A stretch of 64,000 nt of DNA from contig NC_061773.1 in the NCBI RefSeq assembly GCF_022458985.1, positions 16,402,001 to 16,466,000 on the forward strand, read 5' to 3'. The notes below the pieces were generated by a model, which did no database searches, was not told where the DNA came from, and worked only from the letters and a program-made list of their open reading frames with translations. This document shows positions 32,863 to 43,830 of the stretch, piece by piece (positions within the stretch are counted from its first letter, which is position 1; each line of letters opens with the position of its first letter). The translations under genes were made by a program, and so were the position numbers. Source of the stretch: Mugil cephalus (Eukaryota > Chordata > Actinopteri > Mugiliformes > Mugilidae).

Positions 32863-33548
32863 TTTATGTACCTGTCTGTCACATTCTGATTTTGTCACTG
32901 GACAGCCTGTCATACTGTTTCAGTATAGAAGCTCCACGGCTGTAAGCAGCTCAAAAAAGAGCAAAGTTTTGGTCCCATAAGAGACCGATCTCCAAAGGGC
33001 AGAGATTTTTGTCCATTTTTTCAATCAAACAAATCGAGTGTGTTGTTACACTGCGTCCTTACGTCATGTTTGGAAAATGCGCTGATAGGAGAACACATGT
33101 GCAACTGTGTTTATATACAGCTTGTATGTGGCACACTTTTTTTTTTTGATCATGAGATCCGCAAGCTGCTCTGCATCCGAGGAGAAGAGGAGATTCAGCG
33201 GCAGATATCGGGCTCTGCGCAGGACATAGTGATTTATTTGAATATGTGCAGCCTTTTGAAAGACCGGTGGTTTGACTGGTCCATTCTTCAGGTCATCAGC
33301 AAACTGAAAGTGTTAAAAAACATACCCCATGCTGTCCATTGTTTACCTGCAGTGTAGTGTACTTAAATGTGTAATGATGACATTGTCAACACGATGACGT
33401 ATGAGCGGTACGAAAAAAAAAGGCACACCACTCTCACAGCGGGTGTCAGACCCAGGACTGCTGGTGATGTGAAAGCGCACCAACTGCGGGTCGACCCCAG
33501 TCTGAAAATACTGTGTCAACACAGTATTTGCGATGTGAAAGGAGTATT
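32863..33548 (+). mobile_element. PIF/Harbinger-like element, copy B
   Basis: Inverted relative of 36,630-37,330. Shared blocks include GACCGATCTC, the string AGATTTTTGTCCATTTTTTC, and GATCCGCAAGCTGCTCTGCA. The right end is GATGTGAAAGGAG (33,532-33,544), the counterpart of the CCCCTTTCACATC terminus of copy A. The left end is degraded. A 24-bp palindrome sits just inside the right end at 33,506-33,529. Confidence 0.7.
33040..33357 (+). pseudogene. Myb/SANT-like domain remnant (Harbinger accessory protein type)
   Basis: The conceptual protein contains IRKLLCIRGEEEIQRQISG, SLLKDRWFDWSILQVISK and then LKVLK. This is the spacing of the Myb/SANT-like DNA-binding domain carried by the second protein of PIF/Harbinger transposons (acidic residues after the first helix, a conserved R-x-Q-x-x-x-K-x-x-x-L-K end). 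The usual first tryptophan is lost and there is no continuation to a full protein. Copy A has the corresponding segment on the minus strand (about 36,870-36,930) broken by further changes. It is probably not expressed. Confidence 0.5.
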
Positions 33549-36500
33549 AGTAAAAAGAACAGATAATGGTTGTCATCTTAATGGTTGAAAGAAGAATTAT
33601 GAAAAGACAAAAAACTCTTCCACGTAGCCTCTACATAGTGACCTCACCTGGAGCTCTAGAGGTTGAGTGAAGGTCCTACTAAAGATGTACAGGTATAAAG
33701 TGAAGCTGTATACTTGCTATTGGATGATAGCAACATAAAGTCTCCAGACGTAATCCAGAATATATGCTTTAAAGGGAATTTGGGAGGCCTGCCGAAAAGG
33801 AGAAAGCCAGTGGGTGGGAGAGGCATGACACAGAATTTGTACACGCCCCCGAGTGCATGGAGACTCATTCACATTTTAAATTATTCTCAAAACTCTGAAA
33901 TACGTTTTACTTACATAAAACATTACTTTTTCATGTCACTGTTGGTGCAGACACCAGCAAACAAGCGACATGTGGTGCAAGATATACAATCTATCAAATA
34001 TTAAATTTTTATGGGACTTTAAAGCTGACAAATTTTAAATATATGTTGTGTCTTGAAGGAATTACAGTAAGTAGTAAGTATTCATATGCATGCAAAAGAA
34101 CAATTACCACAATTATTTGATTGACAGACAATAATTTTTGTGGTCCTGAGAGCAGTTACTATAGTAACTGTACATATAGCTACCTGCATGTAAAATCTGA
34201 TGTGGTGGGTTAAGATCAGAGCATTTGTCAGTGCAAGCCTGCAGCTACTTCCTGGGTGAATGGGGGGAAAAAAAATTATACAAAAGTTTCCGCTCACAGT
34301 GTTTTAAAAGCACAACATTACAACATCACATTTTTTTAGCTGTTGCATCAAGAACAACAAACATAGTTAATGTGACTAACCCGAGCGTCATCATTGGTTG
34401 TTTACCTGTCCAACAAAATCCACCACAACACTGATATTTTGTTTTTTTTGTACAGTCATTGTGCTTGTGTGGTTGTGTGCGTGCAAGCTTGAGTATGCAT
34501 GAGTGTGTTGCGTGGGAGCCCAGCTGAGCAGCAGCCATGGTATGACGGCATTAGTCATTCACCGAAGGAACCAGCTGCTCTCTGCCAATGTAACGTCTTT
34601 GACATTTCGTAAACACACACGGGTGGGTTTGTACAGTTTGTACCTGCAAACGTTCATGGCTATACCTCAGAGTAACTCCTGCAAATTCAAATAAGGGTTA
34701 ACGATTCACTCCTGCATAGAACATAACACATTTTAAGTCAGTGTTTGGTGTTTCCCTCTGCCTTCAAACCAGCATGAATCCTAATAGTTACACATAAACA
34801 TATGTAATTTTACTCACCAGAACCTAAGAAACAATTTAGAGTTTCTCTCATAGTGCTCATAGTTGCAGACCTGAAAGTGTTGGACATAACCTCTTCCCAG
34901 CTGGATGAAGCTAGTTTAGCTGTGGGATTATGTGGTCTTTAAACCTTTAAAATCCGCTGATAAAACGGATCTAAGAAGATTTGCAACTAGATCGATAGCT
35001 TCTTCTCCTCACGCCGTTGTGGGTTCAAAAAATATCAATTAAAACATTAATGGGGATGATTTGCTTGCGCAGCTTGAACATGCTAGCTTGGTTTAAATGG
35101 AGCAGCTGTAGATGGAGGGCCTAAAAATTCAAATTTGAAAAGTGATTGGTTAAAGGAACAGCATCATTAGCAATCTTAATAGTACAGTCTTAAAAGTGAA
35201 CACATGATGACTGAAATATGATTGGATAAAAGATCTAATGCAAAGTTACACTGCAGGAATCACAGCAGCTGAGAAGCAGACAAACCATAAAAAGAAAAGA
35301 ATAGGTTATTTAGAATAATTTAATATGAAAATTATGGGAAAATATTAAAATGCAAATCAGTGAAAGAATACATTTTACGATGCAATAGATATTTCTAGCG
35401 TATAACTTTTTGTTGTCAGTCTCAAGTGGTTCTCCTGAAACTGATGCTTTTAAGAGCAAATCAGTTTATTCTGTGGTTTTCTTCTTGCTTCATGTGGTTT
35501 TCTTCCATTTACTCTTTATCGCTTTCTTCCTCTCCTCTTCCTGCCTCAAGACACATACACAAAGTCACATGGCTGCAGGATCATTATTTACTTGCCTTGT
35601 ATGTACCACACACACACACACACTCAGCGAGTGATAGAGTATCTGGGTGACTGGAATGAGGAATTGAGCCAACGGTCCCCTGAGACTTTCCCAACATGTG
35701 ATTGGGTTTCTGAACGCAGCACAGAGAGACCAGGTCCATTAACCAACATGTTCACATATGCACACACAGACACACATGAAAACGTGCACACAATTGCATC
35801 GCAATGGAGCGAAACACAACACCTCGGATTCAGGTCTAGTTGTCGTGTGCAGGGTTTAAAGGGGGAATGAAATATTGTGGATGAGAAAACTGGTCAGATC
35901 AGCCATAAATAGCAGATATAGATATAGAACATCAGTATAATACTAAAATTTAAGCAAAAAAGTGAAAGAATTTACAGCATGTACAAAAGGGACAAGTGGA
36001 CGTTCGAGTCATACTGCACATTGTGGTGTACCAGCAGATTAGTCTCACGTCCTGAAACTGTCCTTCTGTGTATTGGTGCACGTGGGGTGGCTGTGGTTCC
36101 TGATTATGCTGCGTGCCTTCTGCTTGCAGAGTTTCTGGTAAATGACCTGAATGGATGGGAGTCTGTTTGTACTAAGCCGTTTCCACCACCCTCTGTAGTG
36201 CTTTCCGGCTTTGACTGGAACAGCTCCCATCCATGCTGTGATGCAGCCCGTCAGCAGGCTCTCGATGGTGCACCTGTAAAAGTTTAAGGGAGTTGGACAT
36301 GAACACTAGCATCCTAGAACAGTCTCCTCAGGAAATTAAGTGCTTTGACCAGGACAATTTAAAACCAGTGATCCTCTCAGTTCCTCAATGAGACTAAGTG
36401 AGTGTCCGCTTCCTGTTGTCCCTGTGGTCCCCAACTATCTTTCTGATTCTGCTGACATTCAAGCACCAGCTGGATCTGTATGTGTGCATTTAACAAACAC

Positions 36501-36575
36501 ATTAAAGATGCTGAAAGGCTTGGTTTTTTACCTCCATACTTTCTAGGTGAAAAAGAGAAGGGAACTGACATCCTG
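33549..36575. other. Intergenic DNA
   Basis: No gene recognised. It contains a short CA run (about 35,608-35,622), a poly(T) at 34,440 and short frames only. Confidence 0.45.
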
Positions 36576-37510
36576 TTCAGACCAGGTATTAACATCCCGA
36601 GTCAGCTAATCATAAATGGCCATTTTATACCCCTTTCACATCTAAAATCCCAGGCTGACACGGGATTTTCAGACCTGGGTCGCCCCGACTTTGGTGTGTA
36701 TTCACATCAGCAGCAGTCCTGGGTCTTACACTACGAGGTAAACAATGGGTAGCATGGTGTATTTTTAACACTGTCAGTTTGTTGATGACATGACCGGTCA
36801 AACCCCTGCGCTTTCAAAAGGCTACTGATATTTAAATAAATCACCTCGTCCTGCACAGTGCCTGATATCTGCCATCGAATCTCCTCTTCTTCTTGGATGC
36901 AGAGCAGCTTGCGGATCTCACAGTCTTACCAGTGTGCTGCCGTGATTATAAAAAAAAAAACGTGCCATATAAAAGCTATGCATAAACACAGTCGCACATA
37001 CATTCCCCCATTGGTGCAATTTCCCGAACATGAAATAGGACTAATTCACCTATTCGCTTCCATTAACGATCGTGTAACAACACATTTGATTTGTCTGATT
37101 GAAAAAATGGACAAAAATCTCTGCCCTTCAGAGATCGGTCTCTTATGGGAGTAGACAAAACTTTGCTCTGTTTTTGAGCTGCTCGTAGCCCTGGAGCTTC
37201 TACAGTGACACAGTCTGACAGGCCGTCCAGTGACAAAATCAGAATGTGACAGGTCAACATGTAAATTAGCGGGTAGACGCGGCATTCCTGTTCACATAAA
37301 AATCTGTGTTTTCGTTTGATGTGAAAGGGGCTTTAAAGTACCATGAAGACGCTCCGGACATACTGAGGATGCATTTGAGATCTTATCACTCAGGTCACAG
37401 GTGGAGATAATATGGACCACACACCTTTAGTAGTGTAAACAAATAATGCATCCCGCCCATGCTGACAGACTGCACCTCTAGCATAAGGAGTGTTTTGCTT
37501 CATTCATGCA
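36576..37510 (+). mobile_element. M1-type MITE interrupted by Harbinger-like insertion
   Basis: TGTTCAGACCAGGTATTAAC at 36,576-36,595 is an M1-type terminus. After the 36,630-37,330 element, M1-like internal sequence resumes (GAGGATGCATTTGAGATCTT at about 37,367 compares with GGATGCATTTGAGAGATCTG near 18,511). The CCACACACCTTTAGTAGTGT block at about 37,415 recurs near 39,014. The far terminus is not resolved. Confidence 0.45.
36630..37330 (-). mobile_element. PIF/Harbinger-like element, copy A
   Basis: 701 bp with exact 13-bp terminal inverted repeats: CCCCTTTCACATC at 36,630-36,642 and GATGTGAAAGGGG at 37,318-37,330. Just inside the left end an AAAATCCC / GGGATTTT hairpin lies at 36,644-36,669. 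The Myb/SANT-like remnant is on the minus strand. I could not define a convincing target-site duplication. The family is assigned by the Myb-like remnant, not by a transposase. Confidence 0.7.
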
Positions 37511-40358
37511 CATGGACGCTTCCTTGGTTTAATTCTCTAATCTGAGCTTTGTGCAGGTCTGATGAAGATCAATAAATAAATAAAGAGGGCTTATCATGTT
37601 CCACAATTTGTATAGTTTCTTCAAGTGAGGACACCCAGCAAACAGCGCTGTTTGTGGTCCTGAAGCATCAGTTGTTAATGATCCAGCACCAGGTTGATAC
37701 CATGTCTGAACTGGGTCTGAGAGACAGAATCAGGAGGTGGTCAGTATTTAGTGTTCAGGAATCAATTCAGGGGTCAATCATCAATACTTAACAACATCAT
37801 CATCGTTGCTTCCTACTAACTACATTTTTCTTCCTTCCGTGGAACCAAATCAATCTCACGTTTCTGAGCAATCCCCTTCCCATTAAACACATTAAACACA
37901 GCCGCCTCCCTCCCTCTCACTGACAAACAATTGATTTACCCCTCTCGCTGCACCGTCCCATGTCAATCTGCCGTTTCAAAGAGAAACACATCAGAGCAGG
38001 GAGCGGGCTGTTTCAGTAGTACCTAAAGCAAATTTCATCTCATGCTTTAGCAAGATTAAATGCCCTTATTGTGATCAGGGATGAGAAGAAATAAGGATGG
38101 ATGGGGGTGACAGAGGAGAGGTGGAGAGGCGGTGACAAATGGAGGTGGGAGAATAGAGGAAGGAGAAAGGAAAGGATGAAGATCAGCAATACCGGAAAAG
38201 AAATAAGATAAAACATGAAAGACGAAGAAGTTAAAGATTAGAGACGGAGCGGTGTGAAAAGGAACACCTCATCCTCAAAGACAAATCAATGTCACCTCCA
38301 TATTTGCACACCCACTGGGACACACACACCAAACACACACACTCACACACACAGACACACTGGCAAACAGCTGCACATACAGTATCACATGCTGGTGCAA
38401 AGCTTCTCCCATGGTTCACAATTTACAATTTCTCCCAATCCCAGGCCTGTTCTCTCCTTACTTTGGGGTTTGTTCTCTTTTCTGTGCATGCGTTATACAA
38501 GAGTCCATGTGTGGAGATGTTCCTGCTGTGTAAACGTGGATATACAATCATCAAGGCGCATGTCGGGATAGCTGTAAAGTATGTAAGTGACTGTGTAAAT
38601 GTTTGACAAGTAGCTGGATCTGTTTTCTTTCCCAACGACTTAATTTGCTGGTATGTTTCCATATGTTGACCATGTTATGTTCCTTCTGTGCAAGCACAAC
38701 ACAGTAGAAATAAGCCTTGTTGGTCAGGTGATTTAATTCATTTCAGGATGCTTCAAAATTGCATTTCAGACAAGATGGTTTGCACATTTGCTTCGGAAGC
38801 GCTATGACATACTGAATGCAACATCTAGTGCCTACAAATGAATGCATTGTTTTCAAAATTGCACTTCCTCAAATGGCAACTTGAGGCAAAAGTGAGTCAG
38901 TCCTCATAGATCTCTGTGTTAAATTGTCCAGACTGACAGCAGAAATAAGCATGTTTAAAGCCTGCTACAAAATGCACTAAGTCTCTGAGACTAATTTCTC
39001 CACCTCTTTAACCACACACCTTTGGTAGAGTGAACAAATAATGTGTCCATTAAATAAGGTGAAACTATTGATTATGAGTACTAGTAGTGTGTAATCCTCT
39101 CATGAAAATGTAAAAGACACGTGGTTATTTATAACAAATGGATCATGTTGTACAGTATGCACGTAGCCATGTGGAGTTGAGCCTCAAGTATTGCCTCAAC
39201 AATGGCCGCCATCTTTACTTAGCTTTATTTATTTATTTTTTTTTTTATGTGATTTGGATTTGTTGCTTTTACATGAAACATAAAATGTGTCTCAAGTGGG
39301 ACTAACTTTATATCCAATTCCATGATAGCATATATCACCATTGTTTCTGCAGGGTAGCACTCTGGCTTGGGAAGGTACAGCTAGAGCTGCTGTCAACCTG
39401 ACACTCATTTGTTCCACTTAAAACACAACTCTACCGCAGTAGCTACCAGCTGCAGTCAATAGACGAGTTCCTGAGTGCAGAGTCGGGACATGGAGTTAAT
39501 TGCGGATGTGGAACTGTCGGATCACTTGAGGTCAAAGACAGCAACCAAAAAGGGACACAGTCTGAAGTAAACAACAGAGAGTAGCCTTAGGTCATCTCTG
39601 CACAGGAAGAACATGCATCCACATAACCACGAAATCTGCTTTTTCTTTTTTTTTTGTCACGTTTGCATGTACCCACACCTGGAGCAGTGAGCAGCCATAA
39701 AAAAAGGAAATTAACTGGTTATAATGGAGCTGTACCCCGGTCCTAGCAGGCAATAAACAATTAGTTAAAATTCTAAGGTTTTACAGTTACGTTTTCATTA
39801 CACAGCACGATGCAGTTGAACATGAGACTTTGGGATGTGGCCAGGTGAATTTACTCACGTTTTAAAACGAGTAGTTTAGTTTGTTTTCCCTCGTTTTTGT
39901 TCTTTGTTTGCATTGGTTCAAAGCGTGCATGTTTATAGCTGCTGCCAGTAAAAACCATTCAGAACCATTAGCGGAAGACACGGAGGACATCGTTGAAAAT
40001 TATAATTCTTCAATTTCGGACAAAAAAAAAGAAAAATAGTCATTAATATTTTAATTGTATACTTTTGAGTAAATTCATTAAAAAACTAAATACTGCACAA
40101 TGTCCCCTGTGATTTCTGATATAATGCAAAAGAGATTATAGCTTTTAGTTTGTGTGTTGATGTATCTGCCCTGACTGAGCTTACTATGACACACACACAC
40201 GCACACACATGCAGGGCTACCTGGCGATCCATCATGACATGGTTATATAACATCTTCATCTGTCCTCCCTCCCTACACATGAACACTCTCACTTAGAACA
40301 ATACTCATGAAAAAAAGCCGTCTCTGGTTCTTTGTCTCACACACAAGAATTCTTATTA

Positions 40359-40361
<3 letters not shown>
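37511..40361. other. Intergenic DNA with repeat fragments
   Basis: Contains CA-rich stretches (38,321-38,361), an M1-related scrap near 39,012-39,050 and T-runs (39,238, 39,646). His/Thr-rich frames across the CA-rich stretches are artefacts. Confidence 0.45.
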
Positions 40362-40440
<79 letters not shown>

Positions 40441-40470
40441 AAACACACACGCACACACACACAAACACAC
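40362..40470. repeat. (CA)n microsatellite
   Basis: About 35 uninterrupted CA units (40,362-40,432), then an imperfect CA-rich extension to 40,470. All His/Thr- or Val/Cys-repeat frames over it are spurious. Confidence 0.97.
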
Positions 40471-41512
40471 TGTGTGTCACTGTGGAGGCTCAGTGGAGGT
40501 CTACCTCTGGCTGTGAAGCCTTCTGTCTCTTCCTGGATGGACCCCAGGGACACAGCAAGACTGACAGACTGACGTCAGTGTGCAAGATTTGCATTTCAGT
40601 TCAGTCTCAAAGCGTCTTGTCACTAAATACACGTTGTTCCTTTCATATATATATATATATTTTTTTTACAGAAATTCCTTTTCAGCGCTACTTGGGCGGG
40701 TTATGTTCAGTGGCGATGTGGATAATAAAGAGTGTAACATGTTAGAAGAAATACTTGGAATTTCTACATACCTTGGATTTCAAGTACATAATGTTACCTC
40801 AGTATACCTGAATTTGAACTTAGTCCAAGCTGATGCATCAGGTGGCCACATAACCTGGGAGGAGGCACAGTGCTAAAATGAAAGGTTATTAAAATGAACT
40901 AAACAATAAATTATTTAAAATATGAGTGATGGAAATGATTCATTAACAAACATTTAATCGCATACTTTACTGTCTTGCCTGCGTTATTAGAGTCTGTCAC
41001 CCCTTTCTTAATTGACAAGTCATATATATTTCATCATTACTTTCACCATCAATTTGCTTTTTCTTTAGTGAGTTCAGTAGGCTTTTGAGGAGTTTGAGGA
41101 TTCCCAGATTTCCAACAAAATGAAACTGAATAGTTTGAAGTAAGTTAACTGTAACATAAACACAAGGAGTGTTGAATGAGAACTTAGAAAAATACAAAAG
41201 GTGTTCCCCAGGGTTTAAATCAAGGGCCTCTCAATATTTTTGTCACATATGCATATACTCTATATTCTGTTTGTCTACACTAAAGAATCTTCAATTTCAT
41301 ATTTTCTATATTAATGTTAAAGGTATACATTTTTGAAAGAGACAACTGGTAAAACACATTCTTATTAGATCTGCACAGCATAGAGACTCTCCATTGTTTA
41401 CGCCTGACAAAACCTTAATGAGGTCAACGTGTGTCATTGATTGTTGACTACAGCCATTAGCTCAATCAGTGAAGGTCTGTTTGATGTGGGTAAGCAGGTG
41501 GTCTGAGAGGAG
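40471..41512. other. Intergenic DNA
   Basis: No gene; a short (TA) run at 40,646-40,661 followed by a T-run. Confidence 0.45.
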
Positions 41513-41594
41513 GTATTTGTGGCTGAGTGGTCAAAACGAAGGGCTAAAAATCCAGAGGGGGATTCCCTGCACATCTTTTAGTTCTGCAGTGGAA
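41513..41594 (+). pseudogene. tRNA-Ser-like pseudogene
   Basis: Aligned by eye with tRNA-Ser(AGA). The 5' part GTATTTGTGGCTGAGTGGTC then AAAACGAAGGGCTAAAAATCC follows the tRNA-Ser D arm (GTGGCCGAGTGGTTAAGGCG) and anticodon arm, with the anticodon position reading AAA instead of AGA. A long variable arm (AGAGGGGGATTCCCT) is recognisable. The T arm is ruined (CATCTTTTAGTTCTGCAG), so there is no B box. It is either a dead gene or the head of a tRNA-derived SINE. Confidence 0.6.
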
Positions 41595-41739
41595 GTGTTT
41601 ATCACTTAATTCATGCACCAGAAGGGTCTGGAGCATGAATGCATTTGGGGCAGAGCTGACCTGGAGTATCTCTGTTAGAAGCAACAACTGGATTAATTAA
41701 TAATAATAATAATTATTAATCTGTATAAACAATTCTGTT

Positions 41740-41935
41740 TATACAGGCCAAATTTGGGCAGGTACCAACTTGAACTTATATTGACTTTGAAATGATGACC
41801 AATGGGAGGTGCACACAAACACGCACACTGCATATAAACAAGGCAGTTAATCAAAGGTGAAGCCAAAGTAAGCCCCGCCCCCTCCATGTTAGTGGATGGG
41901 GCTTGGGCCAAACTGGTCATTTTAGGTGTTTAATA
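41740..41935. repeat. Dispersed fish repeat (AAGCCCCGCCCCCTCCATGTTA type)
   Basis: AGGTGAAGCCAAAGTAAGCC then CCGCCCCCTCCATGTTAG is a known style of fish interspersed repeat that includes 'AATATGGA...GGCGGAGC' modules. Related modules occur at about 52,610-52,940 and near 58,010-58,090. Confidence 0.45.
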
Positions 41936-42900
41936 CCTGATTTAGAATTTGACCTTACCACATGTTGTGACATTATGATGACTAACGGTTGCTATTGACA
42001 ACAGCTCCATGAAGAAGTCCAATAGGATTTAAGAATAGGAAAAGAGCAACAACTTTGGTTCACCAGGGTGATAGCAGTTCTTGGAGAGTCAGCTGAATGT
42101 TACAAGCTGGCTTGAGGGCCGCAAGATAAACTGAAGACGGACGTAATAATTAAAAACAAATATAGGGTTTATTGGCTACCAGGGAGACGCGGTGAGCTTC
42201 TGCATCCAAGAAGTTGTGTCTGATCAGAGACTGATCAGGTTATATGTGCAGAGGGGTGACACATTGTACTGTGTTTTTTTTTTTCCTTTTTAGTGGTAAC
42301 GGCAAGAAGAGCTGCTGCTCCGTTCATATGTGAGAAAAAAAAAAGTTTAATATCTGTTCTACCCGGAAACGCTTGAGAAATATACAAAAGTGTTACCTAG
42401 GCAACCGGAGCCTGGATCATGTCAGCTACTGTCAGCTACAAAGAGATCAACGTCGAGGGGATCACTTTACATGTGGTCGAGGCTTTAGTAATAAAATAAT
42501 AGCAAACATGAGGACGCTTTTCTGTACTTTATGTGTAACGATGGGAGTTATTTATTCCACTTATTAAAGTTTCAGTGTTAATACCCAGTGAAGCTGGATT
42601 ACGATGGAATAACACATATTCGGTTGCATAATCTCAGCGGACTACATGTCTGTGTGTGTGTGAGGGAGACAGAGCAGAGAGTTGGAGTGATTTCAAAAAT
42701 AACCACTTTGAGCACTGACCAGACCCTCGCTGTTATCTTTTCATCCGTCTCCATCTCAATTTCCATTTTTTTCCCCCATCAGCTTTTGTCTTTTAAATGT
42801 CTTCATGTCCTCGACCTGCTTCTTAATTTGTCTCCCTTTCTCATTCACCCTCTCTTCCTCCTCCTCCTCCTCCTCCTCCCTGGGTGGTCTTGTCATCTCA
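41936..42900. other. Intergenic or intronic DNA
   Basis: No recognised gene. It ends in a long pyrimidine-rich stretch (42,735-42,895, including a CTC triplet run at 42,855-42,879) that precedes the candidate exon. Confidence 0.4.
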
Positions 42901-43058
42901 CATCAGTGTCAGCTGATCCCGACGTGGTCGCTGCAACTCGCAGTTGCCTTGGAAACATCCCGGTTTGGTTTGGGCGTGGAGCCAAAACGCTGAAGCTGGA
43001 CGTGACCACCATGCCCAATAATGATTACACTGTCTGGGTCAAGGTTCAGTCAGGCTGA
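42901..43058 (+). CDS. Weak candidate terminal coding exon, unknown protein
   Basis: A strong polypyrimidine tract and CATCAG acceptor (42,900-42,906) lead into about 50 codons with GC-rich, coding-like third positions, ending at a TGA (43,056-43,058). Readable pieces include SADPDVVAATRSCLGNIPVW and TLKLDVTTMPNNDYTVWVKV. I recognise no family. No polyadenylation signal is obvious close downstream and no matching upstream exon was found, so it may be chance. If real it would be the last exon of a plus-strand gene or transcript upstream of rims4. Confidence 0.2.
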
Positions 43059-43604
43059 GTTTGATCATGTTATCTGAAATATTATATAACATTAACAATC
43101 TCTCAGCTAAAGATGCTGATAAAATGCCGCAGAAATGTGAAAAATGTGATCAGTCTGGATTACAAGCCTTTTTAGTTTCCAGTTGAAAATGAAATAATAT
43201 GAAAGAGTGTTTCAGTAATTCCGAAAACATCATTAATCTTGTCTTTTAGTTAATTTTACTTACTGACTCTGTATTTTCTTTATGATTACACTCACTTGTA
43301 TCATTTGCCCCGCCCCCACTACTTTCATCTGTGTCTTGTTTGCAAATATGGTGTCACCTCATCTACAGCCATGTTACCTGGAAGAGGAAAAGGAATAGCA
43401 AGAAGGTCAAAACTCCAGCCGCACCTGTAGTGTATGAAACGACTTGATTTGACAGACACATCAGGGTCATCAAACTGCAAAGGACATTTAAAATGTTTTC
43501 ATTTAAAATGACTACATGGCTGATGGATTTCAGTATGAAAGTTATAAGAACTTTAGCTGCAGGCTTCAATACTGCATTTTTTTTTTCTGCTCTGTCCCAA
43601 CTTA
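43059..43604. other. Intergenic DNA
   Basis: AT-rich; nothing recognised. Confidence 0.5.
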
Positions 43605-43830
43605 CAACAGGCTGTCGAGTTCTATTAAATGCTATTGCTAGTGCTGAGCTGTAGCCTGTTTTTGTACAGGCTATACATATCTGCTGTCTGTTTTCAGAAT
43701 ATGTATTTAGGTCAAAAATATAGATTTCACTGTTGCAAAATATTATTTTCTGCTGTGTTTTTATTAATGACATCATCAACAACTAGTTGGTGTCGACTTG
43801 ACTTTCATCACATGACAATGTGGTAATTGT
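43605..43830 (+). repeat. Interspersed repeat family R1, copy 2
   Basis: Closest relative of 10,840-11,065, same orientation. It shares GTAGCCTGTTTTTGTACAGG then CTATACATATCTGC, and ATTTCACTGTTGCAAAATAT. The right end has CAACTAGTTGGTGTCGACTT, echoed in the 27.1-kb MITE. Confidence 0.6.

Noticed and set aside
40273..40553. His/Thr-repeat and Val/Cys-repeat proteins
   Set aside because: Translations of a CA microsatellite.
42588..43058. A 156-codon protein starting at 42,588
   Set aside because: The first two thirds is low-complexity (pyrimidine tract and GT run). Only the last 50 codons look exon-like, so just that part is listed, at low confidence.
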